Assembly (NCBI GenBank): GCA_001600175.1
Contig: BCJC01000006.1
Span: 573,968 to 637,967 of the forward strand
Reading direction: 5' to 3'
Length of the DNA: 64,000 nt
DNA from: Erythrobasidium yunnanense
Taxonomy: Eukaryota > Basidiomycota > Cystobasidiomycetes > Erythrobasidiales > Erythrobasidiaceae
The notes beneath the pieces were generated by a model. The model saw only the letters and a program-made list of their open reading frames with translations, did no database searches and had not been told where the DNA came from. Of the stretch, positions 23,026-34,007 are shown piece by piece; within the stretch, counting starts at the first letter, position 1, and each line of letters opens with the position of its first letter. The translations under genes were made by a program, and so were the position numbers.

Positions 23026-23642
23026 TTACTGCTGCTCCTGGGCATTCTTCTCTGCAGCTAGAGCTCGAGCTCGCTTCAAGTATGACTCTTCGGCGGGTGT
23101 TCGCTTAGCTTTAGGAGTCTGAGCAATGTCTTCCATGAAAGCCATGCGCTATAACCACCAAAGGATGATGAGTGCCAAATCGACATCTGATTCAGGTAAC
23201 GGCTTACAGGATCAGGGAGGCCGACTCTGCCTTTCCAGAAGTCTGCGTTGGGGGAGAACAGTTTGCTGTTCTGGTGCTGCGAACGTCGAGTATTTGTACT
23301 TAGCTCCTCGGCGGGGCAAAAGTCGAAGCGGAAGTCTTACCTGCTTGACGTTGTTCCAAGGCTGGCGGATCTTCTTGTTGACTACGACGTCTGGGCTGCT
23401 CGTGAGGTAGTAAGTCGCAAACGCAACGCTTCCACCGACCTAGAAACCGCCCAAACAAACGACAGGTCAGGCCACGTCGCGTTACCCAAACAAGACGAAC
23501 GGGATGCTCACGCCTAGTCCCATAGCTGCTGCCAGAGGGTAGAGAGCAGGGTTTGCTTTGAGGAATGCGACTGTCAACGTGCAATCGCTCCCGTCAGCCG
23601 GGAGACGCGAGCCTGCTGAGCTGAGGACTGCTTACGAGCCAT
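23026..23642 (-). CDS. NDUFA4/MLRQ-type mitochondrial inner-membrane subunit with C-terminal extension
   Basis: Five exons (23636-23642, 23512-23570, 23341-23439, 23208-23276, 23026-23148) encode 118 residues; the first coding exon is only 7 bases. The protein begins with a hydrophobic segment (ANPALYPLAAAMGLGVGG, AFATYYL) followed by SSPDVVVNKKIRQPWNNVKQ and KLFSPNADFW. That is the layout of the B12D/NDUFA4 family, whose members associate with cytochrome c oxidase or complex I. About 45 charged residues rich in Ala/Glu/Lys are added after the family core. All introns are 50-75 bases. Whether it acts in complex I or IV cannot be told from sequence. Confidence 0.72.
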
Positions 23643-24170
23643 TGTAGTGGTGCTGGAGGATTATTGAGTTGCTGAGAGCTACTTTGTCGTTGTTACTCGC
23701 GTTTGTATGGTCAAAAGCCAACCCTGCGCAGCTTAGAGCCAGAAAGGGAGGCCCAGCCCAGACCCCCGGTTTCTTCGGCCGGAGACAAAGCCGGGGAAAG
23801 GGTGGGCGGCATGAACTGGAATGAGACGCGTCGAATATGTAAGAGGATTGCAGAAGGTGCTGTGATACTTGATGTGATACACTTCCAGACGAAGCAGATT
23901 GTACTGCCGCCAGGATCTAACGCGTTGAAGCCTTTTGGGAGACAATGTCTGCACCCGTGTCAAGAAAGCCACTAGCTCTACTTTGCTTGAGTATGCTCGA
24001 GAAAGCGACCACATTATGCGATTGAACAGCGCCGGTAACCTTTCATGTCGAGGCACAGCAACCGGCAGGGTACGACAGCAATCACCACCAGGGTAGACAA
24101 TTGGTCAGCAGCAGCATCAACAGAGCTTCAGACATGTATCTCCTCGACTCTACATTAGTATACTGAGACC
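23643..24170. other. Upstream region between two divergent genes
   Basis: No supported gene; a 90-codon + strand frame (23703-23975) lacks features. Promoters of the NDUFA4-type gene and of the F-box-like gene are expected here. Confidence 0.45.
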
Positions 24171-25323
24171 ATGCGCCTCGAGGATCTGCTTTCAAACGTA
24201 AGTCAGGACCCTCCACCTCAAATCATCCGAAGAATCTGATACGCTTTCTTGACAGTCCATCATCGCGAAAGAAATCCTACAGTATACAGAAGCAGAAGCA
24301 TTAGCTAGCTTCTCACTGGTCTCCAAATTCACCAAAAGTCTCACAGAATGGCATTACGCCCATTCTCTGCGATGCGTCCTGGCTTCATACGTCGATAACA
24401 CAGACAACTTCTTGACGTGTCTCAGACATACGTGTGGATGTATCACTGGCTCGGAAGCGCTGAAGCTCCTCATGAACGATTATATGGCTTGCTGGAAGGG
24501 GGGCAGCGATAACTTCCCATAGAGAAGGAAAGCTGACTTCGAAGACAGGCCAAGGACATGGACATCTCAGTCCCGAAAGGGAAAGCCAGTATGCTCTGCT
24601 CGTACCTGGAGAAGTTTGAGGGATATGAACAGGAAGTAGCGGGACCATGCGAGACGCAGAGGACTGCGTATCATCAGCTTCTGAAAAGACAGCGCTTAGC
24701 GTCGGTTACGCGTCTGAAGAACCGGCGGGGCAGAGGTATAGACATCCTGGAGAGCGCCACGGCCGTAAGTTGGGGCTTGCCGCCTTAAGCTCCTATCAGT
24801 TTGAGCTGAAGAATCATTTCCCGTAGAGCTGCATCGCACCACTGTGCGACTTCCATTCAACAGCAGTCGTGAACGCCATCTTTCCGGATCGGATAACGTG
24901 TTTCTTCCCCTCTTACACGCTCCGGCATCGAACAATTCGGAACCTCGCTTTCCAGCGCAAGAAAGATGGACAAGCTGTTGCGAAATACCAAGGAAGAGGT
25001 AAGCTTGCCCAATCCCCTCTAGAGTACGATGATGCGGAGCTGTGTGAGGAGTGCGCATCGTTCAGCTCGGGAGCGCGTAGACGAGCGCTCGATGGCTGAT
25101 GCTCGGGTTTGTGTGCTTTGCAGGCTGGCAGCCGATTGCGAACACGATGATTGTCCTAGAGGAAGATCTGCTGTATGCAAACAGCTGGAGTATAGATGTT
25201 GGATCTGCAATGGCGAGAAGAAGGGAACGCGTTGATTCCCAAGAATGGGTCAGATTTTTCTTTACTTGGTATGTTCTGGTATGGCTGGAGTCTTTGGGAA
25301 GGATATGGAGAAGGCTGCTATAA
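24171..25323 (+). pseudogene. F-box-like protein of a basidiomycete family, reading frame apparently interrupted
   Basis: Exons 24171-24197 and 24256 onward encode MRLEDLLSN, an F-box-like start (KEILQYTEAEALASFSLVSK) and the ITGSEALKLL element, but reach a stop at 24520-24522. The homologous protein resumes in another frame from about 24549: KDMDISVPKGKASMLCSYLE, then exons to 24764, 24827-24998 and 25124-25323 with normal introns. Related proteins I recall carry an uninterrupted 'DLDIYVP' segment at this point. No GT...AG intron bridges the gap in frame and a GC...AG one does not fit phase either. A frameshift in a recently working host gene is the simplest reading; a sequencing error is possible. 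Confidence 0.5.
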
Positions 25324-25861
25324 GGGGTCCCCTAGAGGAAGTGCGAGAAATGAGCCTTGTAGATGCTAAAGTGGTCTCGGTGGTCACTTAACTTGAGGTC
25401 GAGGAGCCGGTCGTGCACGAGACTAGTACGCGTACGGAATGATAGGCACATTCAGAGCTATTGATGCTTCGTAAGAGCATCCAGACGCTGCATGTACCAT
25501 CAGACAAGGACACCAAGAACGTGCTTGACAGTCATATCCTCAGAATCGCGCATTGCGATAGAGATTGAGCACAGTGCTTGTGGGACAGTATTCAGATACA
25601 CCTGCCTGTGTCTTGTCGTATTGTGCGAAGGCTGACCCAAAAATACGAATACTTTTGGCACTTCCCTTCTTTCTGCCCGCTCTGGACTGCGCAACACTGC
25701 GAAGAAACCGGATGGCAGCGCCTGGACATTTCTGCTGGATCAGTGCGAGCCTGTTGACACGCCTCCAGCCCTAAGACAGCTTCCACGAAGAATCTGCTCG
25801 GTCCAGCTCTGCATGGTCGGGGTTTCAGCGTCCAGGATTTGCGAGGTCTGCGCAAGTCAGC
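25324..25861. other. Intergenic upstream of the CorA-type transporter
   Basis: No gene supported. Frames on both strands around 25500-25800 show no domain. Promoter of the downstream transporter is expected here. Confidence 0.45.
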
Positions 25862-28817
25862 ATGCGGACCAGCCATGATCAGCAGCATCAGGAGCCAGAG
25901 ATGGTTGAGATGAGGCAGAGGAGGGTCACTGTCAGCGTCAGCAACGTCCAGGAAAATGGTGGAAACGATGAAGGCGTTGGAATGGCCCGCCGACCAATTC
26001 AAAGAGATGATACTCCAGCAGGATCTTCCACGGTGCTAAATACTGATAGACCTATGCCTGCAAGTCCTTCGAAAGCTGCTGCAAATACCGGCCGTTATCT
26101 GGACTTCGATCATGCAAGAGAATTGCCGGATATACATGATCATGCGAACGGCTCTCTGCACCATGACCGCCCTCCCAGCGTTCATTCAATACCTCTACAG
26201 AGGGCTAGGTCGCACGGGAGAGATTCTATCCTCGAGATGGATCTAGCAGATGCAGCTATGGAACCCGCTTCTGCCGCAGAGATGGCAGATCCAGGTTTGC
26301 AAGAAAGAGAGCGCAGGAGGATGAGGAAGTACAACAGAAGGAGGCGGACACCCAGTATCAACTCTAGGCAGACGAAGAGGACAGTCCGTCATCGAGCCGG
26401 AGAGGCGCTTAAAGCCATAAAGGCAAGAACAAGACGTGATTCTTCATCTTCTTCGTCTTCCTCTAGTCGCTCAAGCTCTTCTTCCTCCGGATCGAGTTCT
26501 TCAACTGGTATCAACTGGCGCTTCTGGCGGCCGTCCTCCGCCTCTACCGTCTCGGACGACAGCTATATTCCGCCAGAGCCCACTTTCACGCTCTTCACAC
26601 CACGTCTAGCGAACAGCCTCTCTTCGGCCGTACCTTCAGAGCAAGATCTTGTCAATCTAAGCAGAAAGAAGTCAGTCCCCCATCCATATACCTCGAAATC
26701 GTCAGAACAGCGTGATCAGCAGCCTGGCATCCCAGCTGCTGCTCAAGTCTTTGATATACTGCCCTCGACCGTCCTTACGCCCTGTCTTGACAAGCTTCGC
26801 GAATTTTGGCTCGAAAGAGATCAGCAAGAAGGCCTTGGCGGGGATCTGGGAGAATCGCATACGACTCCCCCTCCTACTCTGGCTGTACCATCACGCCCGA
26901 ATTCGCGACCCGGCCTGAGCCGCAATAAGAGTGCCACGGCTAGACAGACTCCAGACATGCTCAAATACATGCCGACTCGCCAGACTCAGAATGCTGGGCC
27001 TGCGTGGTGGTTAGATATACAGTGTCCAAGTCCGGCAGACATGCGGCAACTTCGAAGGGTACGTATTCATGAAACCAGATCTGCTGTACTCCCTTTCTGA
27101 CCGAATGTCTGGGCAACAGGTCATACCTCTGCATCCACTGACGATGGAAGATATTCTTGCACAAGAGACGCGAGAGAAGATCGAGACGCACGAAGCGCTA
27201 GGATATTACTTTATCGCTTTTCGTGCGCTCGATGAGACGTATTTCCGCTATACCGAAGTCATTTCAACCAGCTCCGGCAGCAGTAAAGACTCTCCTTCTT
27301 CGTCCGAAAGAGGCTCGTTGAAAGAACACAAATCAGCCATGGACTTTCTGCCGAATTTAAAGGAGAAGAAAAGCTTTGAAGTTACTGAAGAAGCAGGCCG
27401 GAAGTCTATCCTTAGTAATAAGGCAAAAGACGACGAAGATAACTTCACACTGAGTGGAAAGCCGAAGAAATGGAAGGTCGAGATCGTGGAAGGCGCAAAA
27501 GAAGGTGTCGAAGGTGTGGGCGTTGGTGCTCTTAACGTATACTTTGCGGTCTTCGGGGATGGCATAATTTCGGTAGGTTCAGCTTCTTTGCGTACAGCTA
27601 GGGTACCAGCTAACATCGTCTATCCAAAGTTCCACTTCGATGACATCAGTAATCACATCAATCGTGTCAGAGATCGAATACAGCAGTTTGGGCTGTCCAG
27701 GAGCATTTCGTCTCGTAAGCCGGGCTGCTTCAGACTCGCCAATAAGATCACGCTAACCCAGCTGAATCCAGACTGGATCGCGTATGGCTTGATGGACTCT
27801 ATTGTCGACAATTTCTTTCCCCTTATCGAGTTCATCGAAACCGAATCCGACGATATCGACGAGTTCTTGGCGGACCCTCTCAGCGATCCTAGAATAACCG
27901 GACGCAGCAGTGGAGTCGTCATAGCAAACAGCGCCGTCAATACTACCGCGCGTCCCCGTTTCCTAGCTTTCAATGTTCCAACGTATATCGCAAGCCGTCT
28001 TCCAAAAATACTGCATAAACATCTGCATCCGCGTACATTCGGCAGCAGGGTATATGAAATGGAAAACCTAGGCAAGACTGCTCAGGTCTCTAAACCCAGG
28101 ACACTATCGAAAAAGGCTCTACGCGGGGTAGACGATAAGCTATACGATCGTGCAAAGATGCTTCATCGTATAGCTACTGCACGCAAGATCATCACCGCCA
28201 TGTCCAGGATGCTGGGACCGAAGCAGGATGTTGTTAGAGGGCTGCGGAAGCGTGTGAAGCAGGAGTTTACGTATGAAGCTGGACATAGACACGATATAAA
28301 CATCTACCTTGGTGATTTGCAAGGTGAGACAACCAAATCAAATGAGTAAAGCAAAGCATACTGAGCTTCTCATTGAGCAGATCACATCATTACGATGCAA
28401 CAGACCCTGAACTTCTTCGATACCATGCTATCCCACGACCACCCAGCATACCTGGGTATTTTGCGTTTAGCATACGAAGCCGCCAAGATCGGGAACGATA
28501 AAGCTATTGTTCGTCTTACGATCGTCACCATCACCTTCCTGCCCATCATGATTTTCACAGGTAATCTTGGCATCCCTACTCTGCCGACGCGGGTCAATCA
28601 GCTGAGCATTACTTCGACAGGCGCTTTCTCCTTGAATGTACAAGTACCACATAATGGTGTTGCCGGGACGCCCTTGAACCCTGATGGTAGTACAGCAAGC
28701 TACAAAGCCTTCGGAGGTGTACTAGCTGGTCTCATCGCCGTTGTCGGTCTCGTGATGCTGTACGTCTACTGGGCATTCCGAGATGCCCGCAAGAAGTATG
28801 AAGGAAGGCGCTTGTGA
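25862..28817 (+). CDS. CorA-type divalent cation transporter (Alr/Mnr2-like) with altered GMN motif
   Basis: Exons 25862-27058, 27120-27572, 27630-28323, 28381-28560 and 28621-28817 give 906 residues. About 380 N-terminal residues are Ser/Arg-rich and cytoplasmic. The CorA core follows: LHPLTMEDILAQETREKIET, FDDISNHINRVRDRIQQ, WIAYGLMDSIVDNFFPLIE, YLGDLQDHIITMQQTLNFFD. Two membrane helices close the protein (LTIVTITFLPIMIFTG and GLIAVVGLVMLYVYWAF). In CorA proteins helix 1 ends with the GMN selectivity motif; here the aligned residues are FSLNVQVP, so GMN reads SLN (28629-28637). The intron before SLN is phase 1, and reading through it also gives no GMN. The transported ion is therefore uncertain. 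Confidence 0.87.
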
Positions 28818-29023
28818 AGGCCCTCCATCCCCTTACAACATTGTACTGTTCAGGACACATAGAATCTTCCATCATTCAGATTAGAAGTAGAGTACCCGTC
28901 ATTTTATTCCTACTAGAGCCAGTGTCTGTGTACTATAACAAGCATCACCACCGTACGCATTCATCTAGTCACTGCAACAATGGCATGTACAATCTACTGG
29001 CAGGCGCAGGGGGCCAGTCTCAC

Positions 29024-30510
29024 CTATGCCACTTTCTTCTTCTTCTTGACCTGAAGCGTAGTAATGGCTTTTGGAGGATCCGGCCGCTTGAGGCTGTTTT
29101 CTGTACTCGCAACGACAGGATTGTCCACTTGTACTCCTCCGAAAATCTCGCTCTCGTAATCTTCTGTAGTCGTTCCTGCCCGCGTACTAGCCAACTTAAG
29201 GTCGTCTTTCCATCTCGTGTATGCTTCCGTAGCTTTGGCCATAGATGCGTAATTCACGTTATGTACGGCTGACCAGAGCCGCACGTACTTGTCGTATGGA
29301 ATCGAAGCTCGCGCCGGGCTTGGTGCAACCTGCTTTGGCGGTGTATCTGATGGCGGGTCAGACGCATCCTCTTTCTCCTGCCTATCTCGTACCACTACGA
29401 AGAAGCCTGCAACATGGCCCGCGCAACACTCCTGCCTTCCTCCCATGCACTCCCAGTACTCATCCACATTGACTGCGCGTAATCTGGATCGCTCTTGCAC
29501 TCTTTGCTTCTCCACTTCAGCCTTCTTCATCGCGAGCAGAGTCTCGCTAGAATCTGAAAGCTTGTTGAGCTGCTCCATGACTTCGTCGTAGTCTCCTTCT
29601 TCGCCTGCTGCCGATATAGTCGAGGAAGTAAGTGATGTGAGATATCTTGATTTCGGATCATCCTGGAAAGCTGGTATCAAGTCGTTGAGCGTTATGCTGC
29701 CGTCTGAAGGGAGAGGAAGGGGAGAGGGAATGACTGAATATGGGTGTCCGTACACCCAGCGAGGTGCTTTATCGTCGCTTGGCGCTGAAGCTGCTGAGAG
29801 TAATGGTATGCTTTCCAGATAGCTGCACCCTCCGAGTAGGTAATGAAGCTTGAGGTTGGCCTCGTATGGCTTTGCTGAATATACCTTGGCTGATGCATCA
29901 CCTAGTACACTACGCCACCATTTGCACAAGCCTTTATCGTCGAGTACCCGCTTGCCCTTGTTGTCTATGCTCCCCGGAAACAAGTACTGGTCCTGCGAGC
30001 GCGCAAAGACGTGGATGCGCAGGGACTTGGTGTCGTGAGGAGGATGTTCCAAGAAGTACTGTAAGAATGCAGTCGTTACTACGCGAGACGGTGCAGGCGT
30101 CGCATGAAGTCCGGTTGTATCGATCTTCGAGACGTAGAGTAGGGAAGTCGAGGTCGCCGGGACGGTGTATATTGCTACTTCTAGTCCAAAGATAGGCGCA
30201 TGGGATGTAGATTCTGTCGTCTGCTCGCTCGTCGACGCGCTTCGACAGATCCAATAAACATCAGCCAGCTTTCAAGACGGAAAAGCGTAAGTATTCACGT
30301 CGGATGCTGCGGCCTCTCTGCAAGTATGACGAGCAGATGTTCCTGGTATATCTTGATAGATGGATCAGAGGCCCAGGGAAAGAGAGCGTATGACCGTTTT
30401 GGCTGTGAGCGCAGGACTGAGACTTCAAAGTCGCGTTTCCCGCGAGCTTGCTGCTTCAGGACATCGACGAGGTAGTTCTTGAGTGATGGTACAGCTGGTT
30501 TATCCATCAT
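29024..30510 (-). CDS. RTT109: RTT109 histone H3-K56 acetyltransferase
   Basis: Exons 30299-30510 and 29024-30227 give 471 residues. Family signatures are LLYVSKIDTTGLHATPAPSR, LRIHVFARSQDQYLFPGS, LCKWWRSVLGD and WECMGGRQECCAGHVAGFF. Rtt109 acetylates newly made histone H3 with the chaperones Asf1 or Vps75 and supports replication-coupled nucleosome assembly; it is a fungal enzyme structurally similar to p300. The C terminus is basic (KKKKKVA). The intron acceptor giving the right frame ends GAG, not the usual YAG, so the junction near 30227 should be treated as provisional. The start codon is 65 bases from that of POP1 on the other strand. Confidence 0.9.
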
Positions 30511-30575
30511 CAAGAAATTGGATTTAAGCAGAGAGCGATCTGGTCATCCTTTGACTAACAAGAAGTCCAAAAGCT
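30511..30575. promoter_or_regulatory. Very short bidirectional promoter of RTT109 and POP1
   Basis: Only 65 bases separate the two start codons, so both 5' UTRs and core promoters must overlap each other or the coding regions. Confidence 0.6.
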
Positions 30576-33500
30576 ATGGCTGACGCTGACGCTGGCCCTT
30601 CGCGGCTCAAACGACCTCGCTATGATCAGAACAATCCTGCTGCCAGTATGCTATGGCTCCCGCCTGACCATCCAAGACCACATATATTCCCTATCTGATC
30701 TGATCATCTGTCGGCAAAAGGCACCTCGAAGTTACCCGCTATGCTCGACGTACAGAAGTTCTCGCTCGTATGCTGCTGTCCTTCCTCTGCCTCGTCCGAG
30801 CTATGTCTGACTCAGTTTGTCAGGCGAGAGCTGCTGAAATCACCAGCATGGAACGAGCAATGAAGGCTTCTCGGTACGCTCCATCTACTGCACATCATTG
30901 CAAGATCTGATTCGCTGTGACTGCAGCGACTCTGGCGCCCAGCGAGCTTTCCAGAGTCTGCCGCGACATCTCAGACGCCGAGCAGCGTCGCATCATATCA
31001 GGAGACTACCATACCGTCTGCGTGCAAAGGCAAAGCTTGAGGTAAGCCGATAGTCAGCGCCGAGCTAAGACTCTGATCACGCCCAACTGGGCTCCAGATT
31101 ATCAAAGAGCAGGGCAAAGTAATCAGTAAACGCAAGTTTCGCAATCTTCCCAAGGTCAAGAAATTCAAGCTACTGAATTCTACGAGGCTTCAAGTGCTAC
31201 ATAAACGTCAGAGTGAGTTCGAGACCATTATTGCATATGAGGATGACCTCGAGCAGGCTCATAGGTGACAAGGCCTGGCTGGAGACGCATATCTGGCATG
31301 CGAAGCGTATGAAGATGATCAATATATGGGGTTATCGTCTAGTAAGCATTGTATCGTCCGTCTAATCATGCCTCTGATCGTTCTTTGCAGTCCTTCACGC
31401 CTACCGAAAAATCCTTTCGCCCGTCCTACCGAGCTGCATTCCACGGTGTTCTACTACAGGACATCTCATACTATCAGACGATCGAGCTCACCGGGCAATT
31501 CCAAGCTCTTCAAACGATCCTAGCTATGATCTGCGATCCTGCCGCCGTTCCCGCTTCTTCAACCAGGTATTGCTGGGGCGTTCGCGAATGCTCTACTTCC
31601 ATATACTACCTCAATCGATATCCTTTCGGCCTCATTGGGCCCGCTACGATCATCTGGGCAGCTTCGACAGCTTCGGACGATCCTAGTGTTTCTAGACAGC
31701 TTTTCATCCGCTTTCATCCAGGCATACTCCTAGCTATGTCAAACACGGTCCAAGCAGCTATCGAGGCTTTCAGACGAATACCACCAGTGCAGCGGGATGA
31801 TGCTTATCAGGAGAAAGAGTCTCTCGATGTCAAGATGCACTTCAGAAGTCTATGTGCCTTCGAATTGACGGGACCTATGGCGACGGATGCGATAAAGGCG
31901 TGTCTCAAGCCTGTAGACAAGCAGGGAGAAGTGTTCAGAAAGGTATATTGTGCATACTTTGACTGCTCTTCTTGACAGATGGCTGAACTCGCATTGCGCG
32001 CCTAGGCATGGGAGAATCTACCTGCGCCTGCATCTGTTCCTCCTGGCACCATAATCTCGTTCAACGTCCATGATCCTCGCCTTACGTAAGTCAGCGCTTT
32101 ACTCAGTGGGAGCAAGTTACGTCTGCTCAGACTCACAGCGGTGGTCTTCTTTTCAGCTTCCCTCCCAAGCTACCGAAGAGTGCTAAAAGTCTAGGCAAAG
32201 CTGCTGCGATACAGCCTTCGCATGACTTAGCTGCGAATCCTCGTTTCTGGGATGCTGGAATCCGCAAGAAGTTGGAAGCTCCTCGGTACAGTAAGATACA
32301 GCTAGATGAGAGAAGAGAAAAGGTAAGCCAGTCAGCGAACACATATCGATCACTCCTCGCTAATAAAGGTACTAGCTACTCTTGCCTGGCACAGAACTCG
32401 CAGCGGAAGCCGATGATGACCGTGTACCTGTTCTACTCATTCAGAAATCCGTACAAAGCAACTATGTCACCGATACAACGGCATCTTCATCCTCTCTCAA
32501 GCCCGATGTCTCTCTAGCAGGCTGGACCATGCTCGTCCCCTCCGGCTGGGGCACAGCATTCTGGCATTCCCTAGTCTACGCCGATACGCGCGTAGGTGGC
32601 CTCCGTGAGAGAGCACAACAAGCATTCGAGACTGGTACACCGAATTTCCCCTCCGATTTCCCCTGTACGAGCGCTTATCGGAAAGACATGAAGACGAAAG
32701 CTGCGGAAGATGAGAGTAAATGGAGAAAGAGACCCGTCGCTAAGAGAGTCAATTATGCGAAATTGAAAATCGCCAGTCCGTGGCAGCCGGATTTCCAGAA
32801 AGTCGTGCAGAATACACTGAAGGAATCGCAGAAGCTACAACCGCCTATGGCGGGGGAGGCGGGAGCTATGCCGATGGACCAAGTTCAAGCTGAAGTCAAG
32901 CAAGATGGGAAAGCTCGGCATCCATGGCTGCTTGCTGGCCCCCTACTGCAGAAATACCTGAAGCTGCTAAGCGAGGCTAAGCTCAAGGTACACGATACGG
33001 AGAGCCAATTGATAGCTGCGAAAGCTCTTGAAGAGTTGATCAAGAAGGAAAAGGCCAAGCGTATGCCTGGTCGCTCACCAGACAATGCAGGGAAAGAGCC
33101 CAAGTCAGCTATCGAGGTCGGTATCGACGAGGACGACGAAGAGGACGATGACCCGTTCACGCATCTCGGCAATATCAACATATCTATACTGCTGGAGACA
33201 GCGCTCATCAGAGTTTCGTTGACGCCAGTCCGAAGAGGGAAACCAGACTTTAATGCACATATCTACAAGATGGATACAAGTCAGGGCAAGGACGTCCGTG
33301 CGAGTATTGCGGACTACAAGAAGGAGTCAGATCCGAAGAGGGTCATGCAGGCGATGCTGAGCAAGAAGGCAAATGGAAAGGGCAAGGCAGCAATAATTGA
33401 GGCGGATGGAGATGAAGACGATGCAGTGGAGGAGGATGAGCCAGAGGATGACGAAGATAATGAGGTACGCTCTGTCTCCACGGATCAGTAAGCAGCCTTA

Positions 33501-33823
33501 CGCTAAGCGGCCAAAATATAGACCTTCAAACCGCCGCCTGCGGATCAGAGCATTGGCTATGTCACGACTGGCGGCTTATCACTTGCACGAGGCCATGGTT
33601 TCGGAATAGCTAGTATCTCACTACTCTCGCTGCTGCGCATCATGAACGATGAGAGCAATCTGACGTAAGTCCCGCTTGGTTTCCAATGGCTTCTCTAACG
33701 CAACTGATGATCAACATTTACGTGTCCAGAAGTCTGCAGAACAAGAAGATCAAGTTGCTCGTATTGTATCGGAACATAAACAGTAAAGTCTGCAGACCTG
33801 CAACACTGCAGATTCTCGTATAG
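30576..33823 (+). CDS. POP1: POP1 subunit of RNase P and RNase MRP
   Basis: Twelve exons (30576-30645, 30721-30767, 30824-30873, 30927-31041, 31098-31212, 31265-31341, 31391-31942, 32006-32085, 32157-32322, 32376-33464, 33522-33664, 33730-33823) give 865 residues with all phases consistent. The N-terminal POP1 domain has SMERAMKAS, the basic motif RRRAASHHIRRLPYRLRAKA, and WLETHIWHAKRMKM. The central POPLD domain reads LVPSGWGTAFWHSLVYADTR and TPNFPSDFPC. Pop1 is the largest protein of the RNase P/MRP complexes that process pre-tRNA and pre-rRNA in the nucleus. The exon at 32376 starts at CTACTC because the nearer AG leads to a stop. Confidence 0.94.
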
Positions 33824-34007
33824 ACAGAACTCGGGAGATGCTATGTAACAATGCCAAGAAGGGGTAGTAGTAAGACAACAACGAAGAGGTACGAAGCGAG
33901 TGCCGAACGACACGATATGATGTAAAATGCTAGACTCAAGAAAGACGGGGGTCTATCAACAAATCTCCAAGCTAGAAGCGTCCATAGAGGATGCAGAGAA
34001 GACTTCA

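Noticed and set aside
24498-24548. GC...AG intron repairing the F-box-like gene
   Set aside because: Possible GC donors leave a phase that does not match the only acceptors leading into the DMDISVPKG frame.
27705-27760. Extra intron in the CorA gene starting GTAAGC
   Set aside because: Removing it with any nearby acceptor shifts the frame out of the conserved NPDWIAYGLMDSI, while reading through keeps it open.
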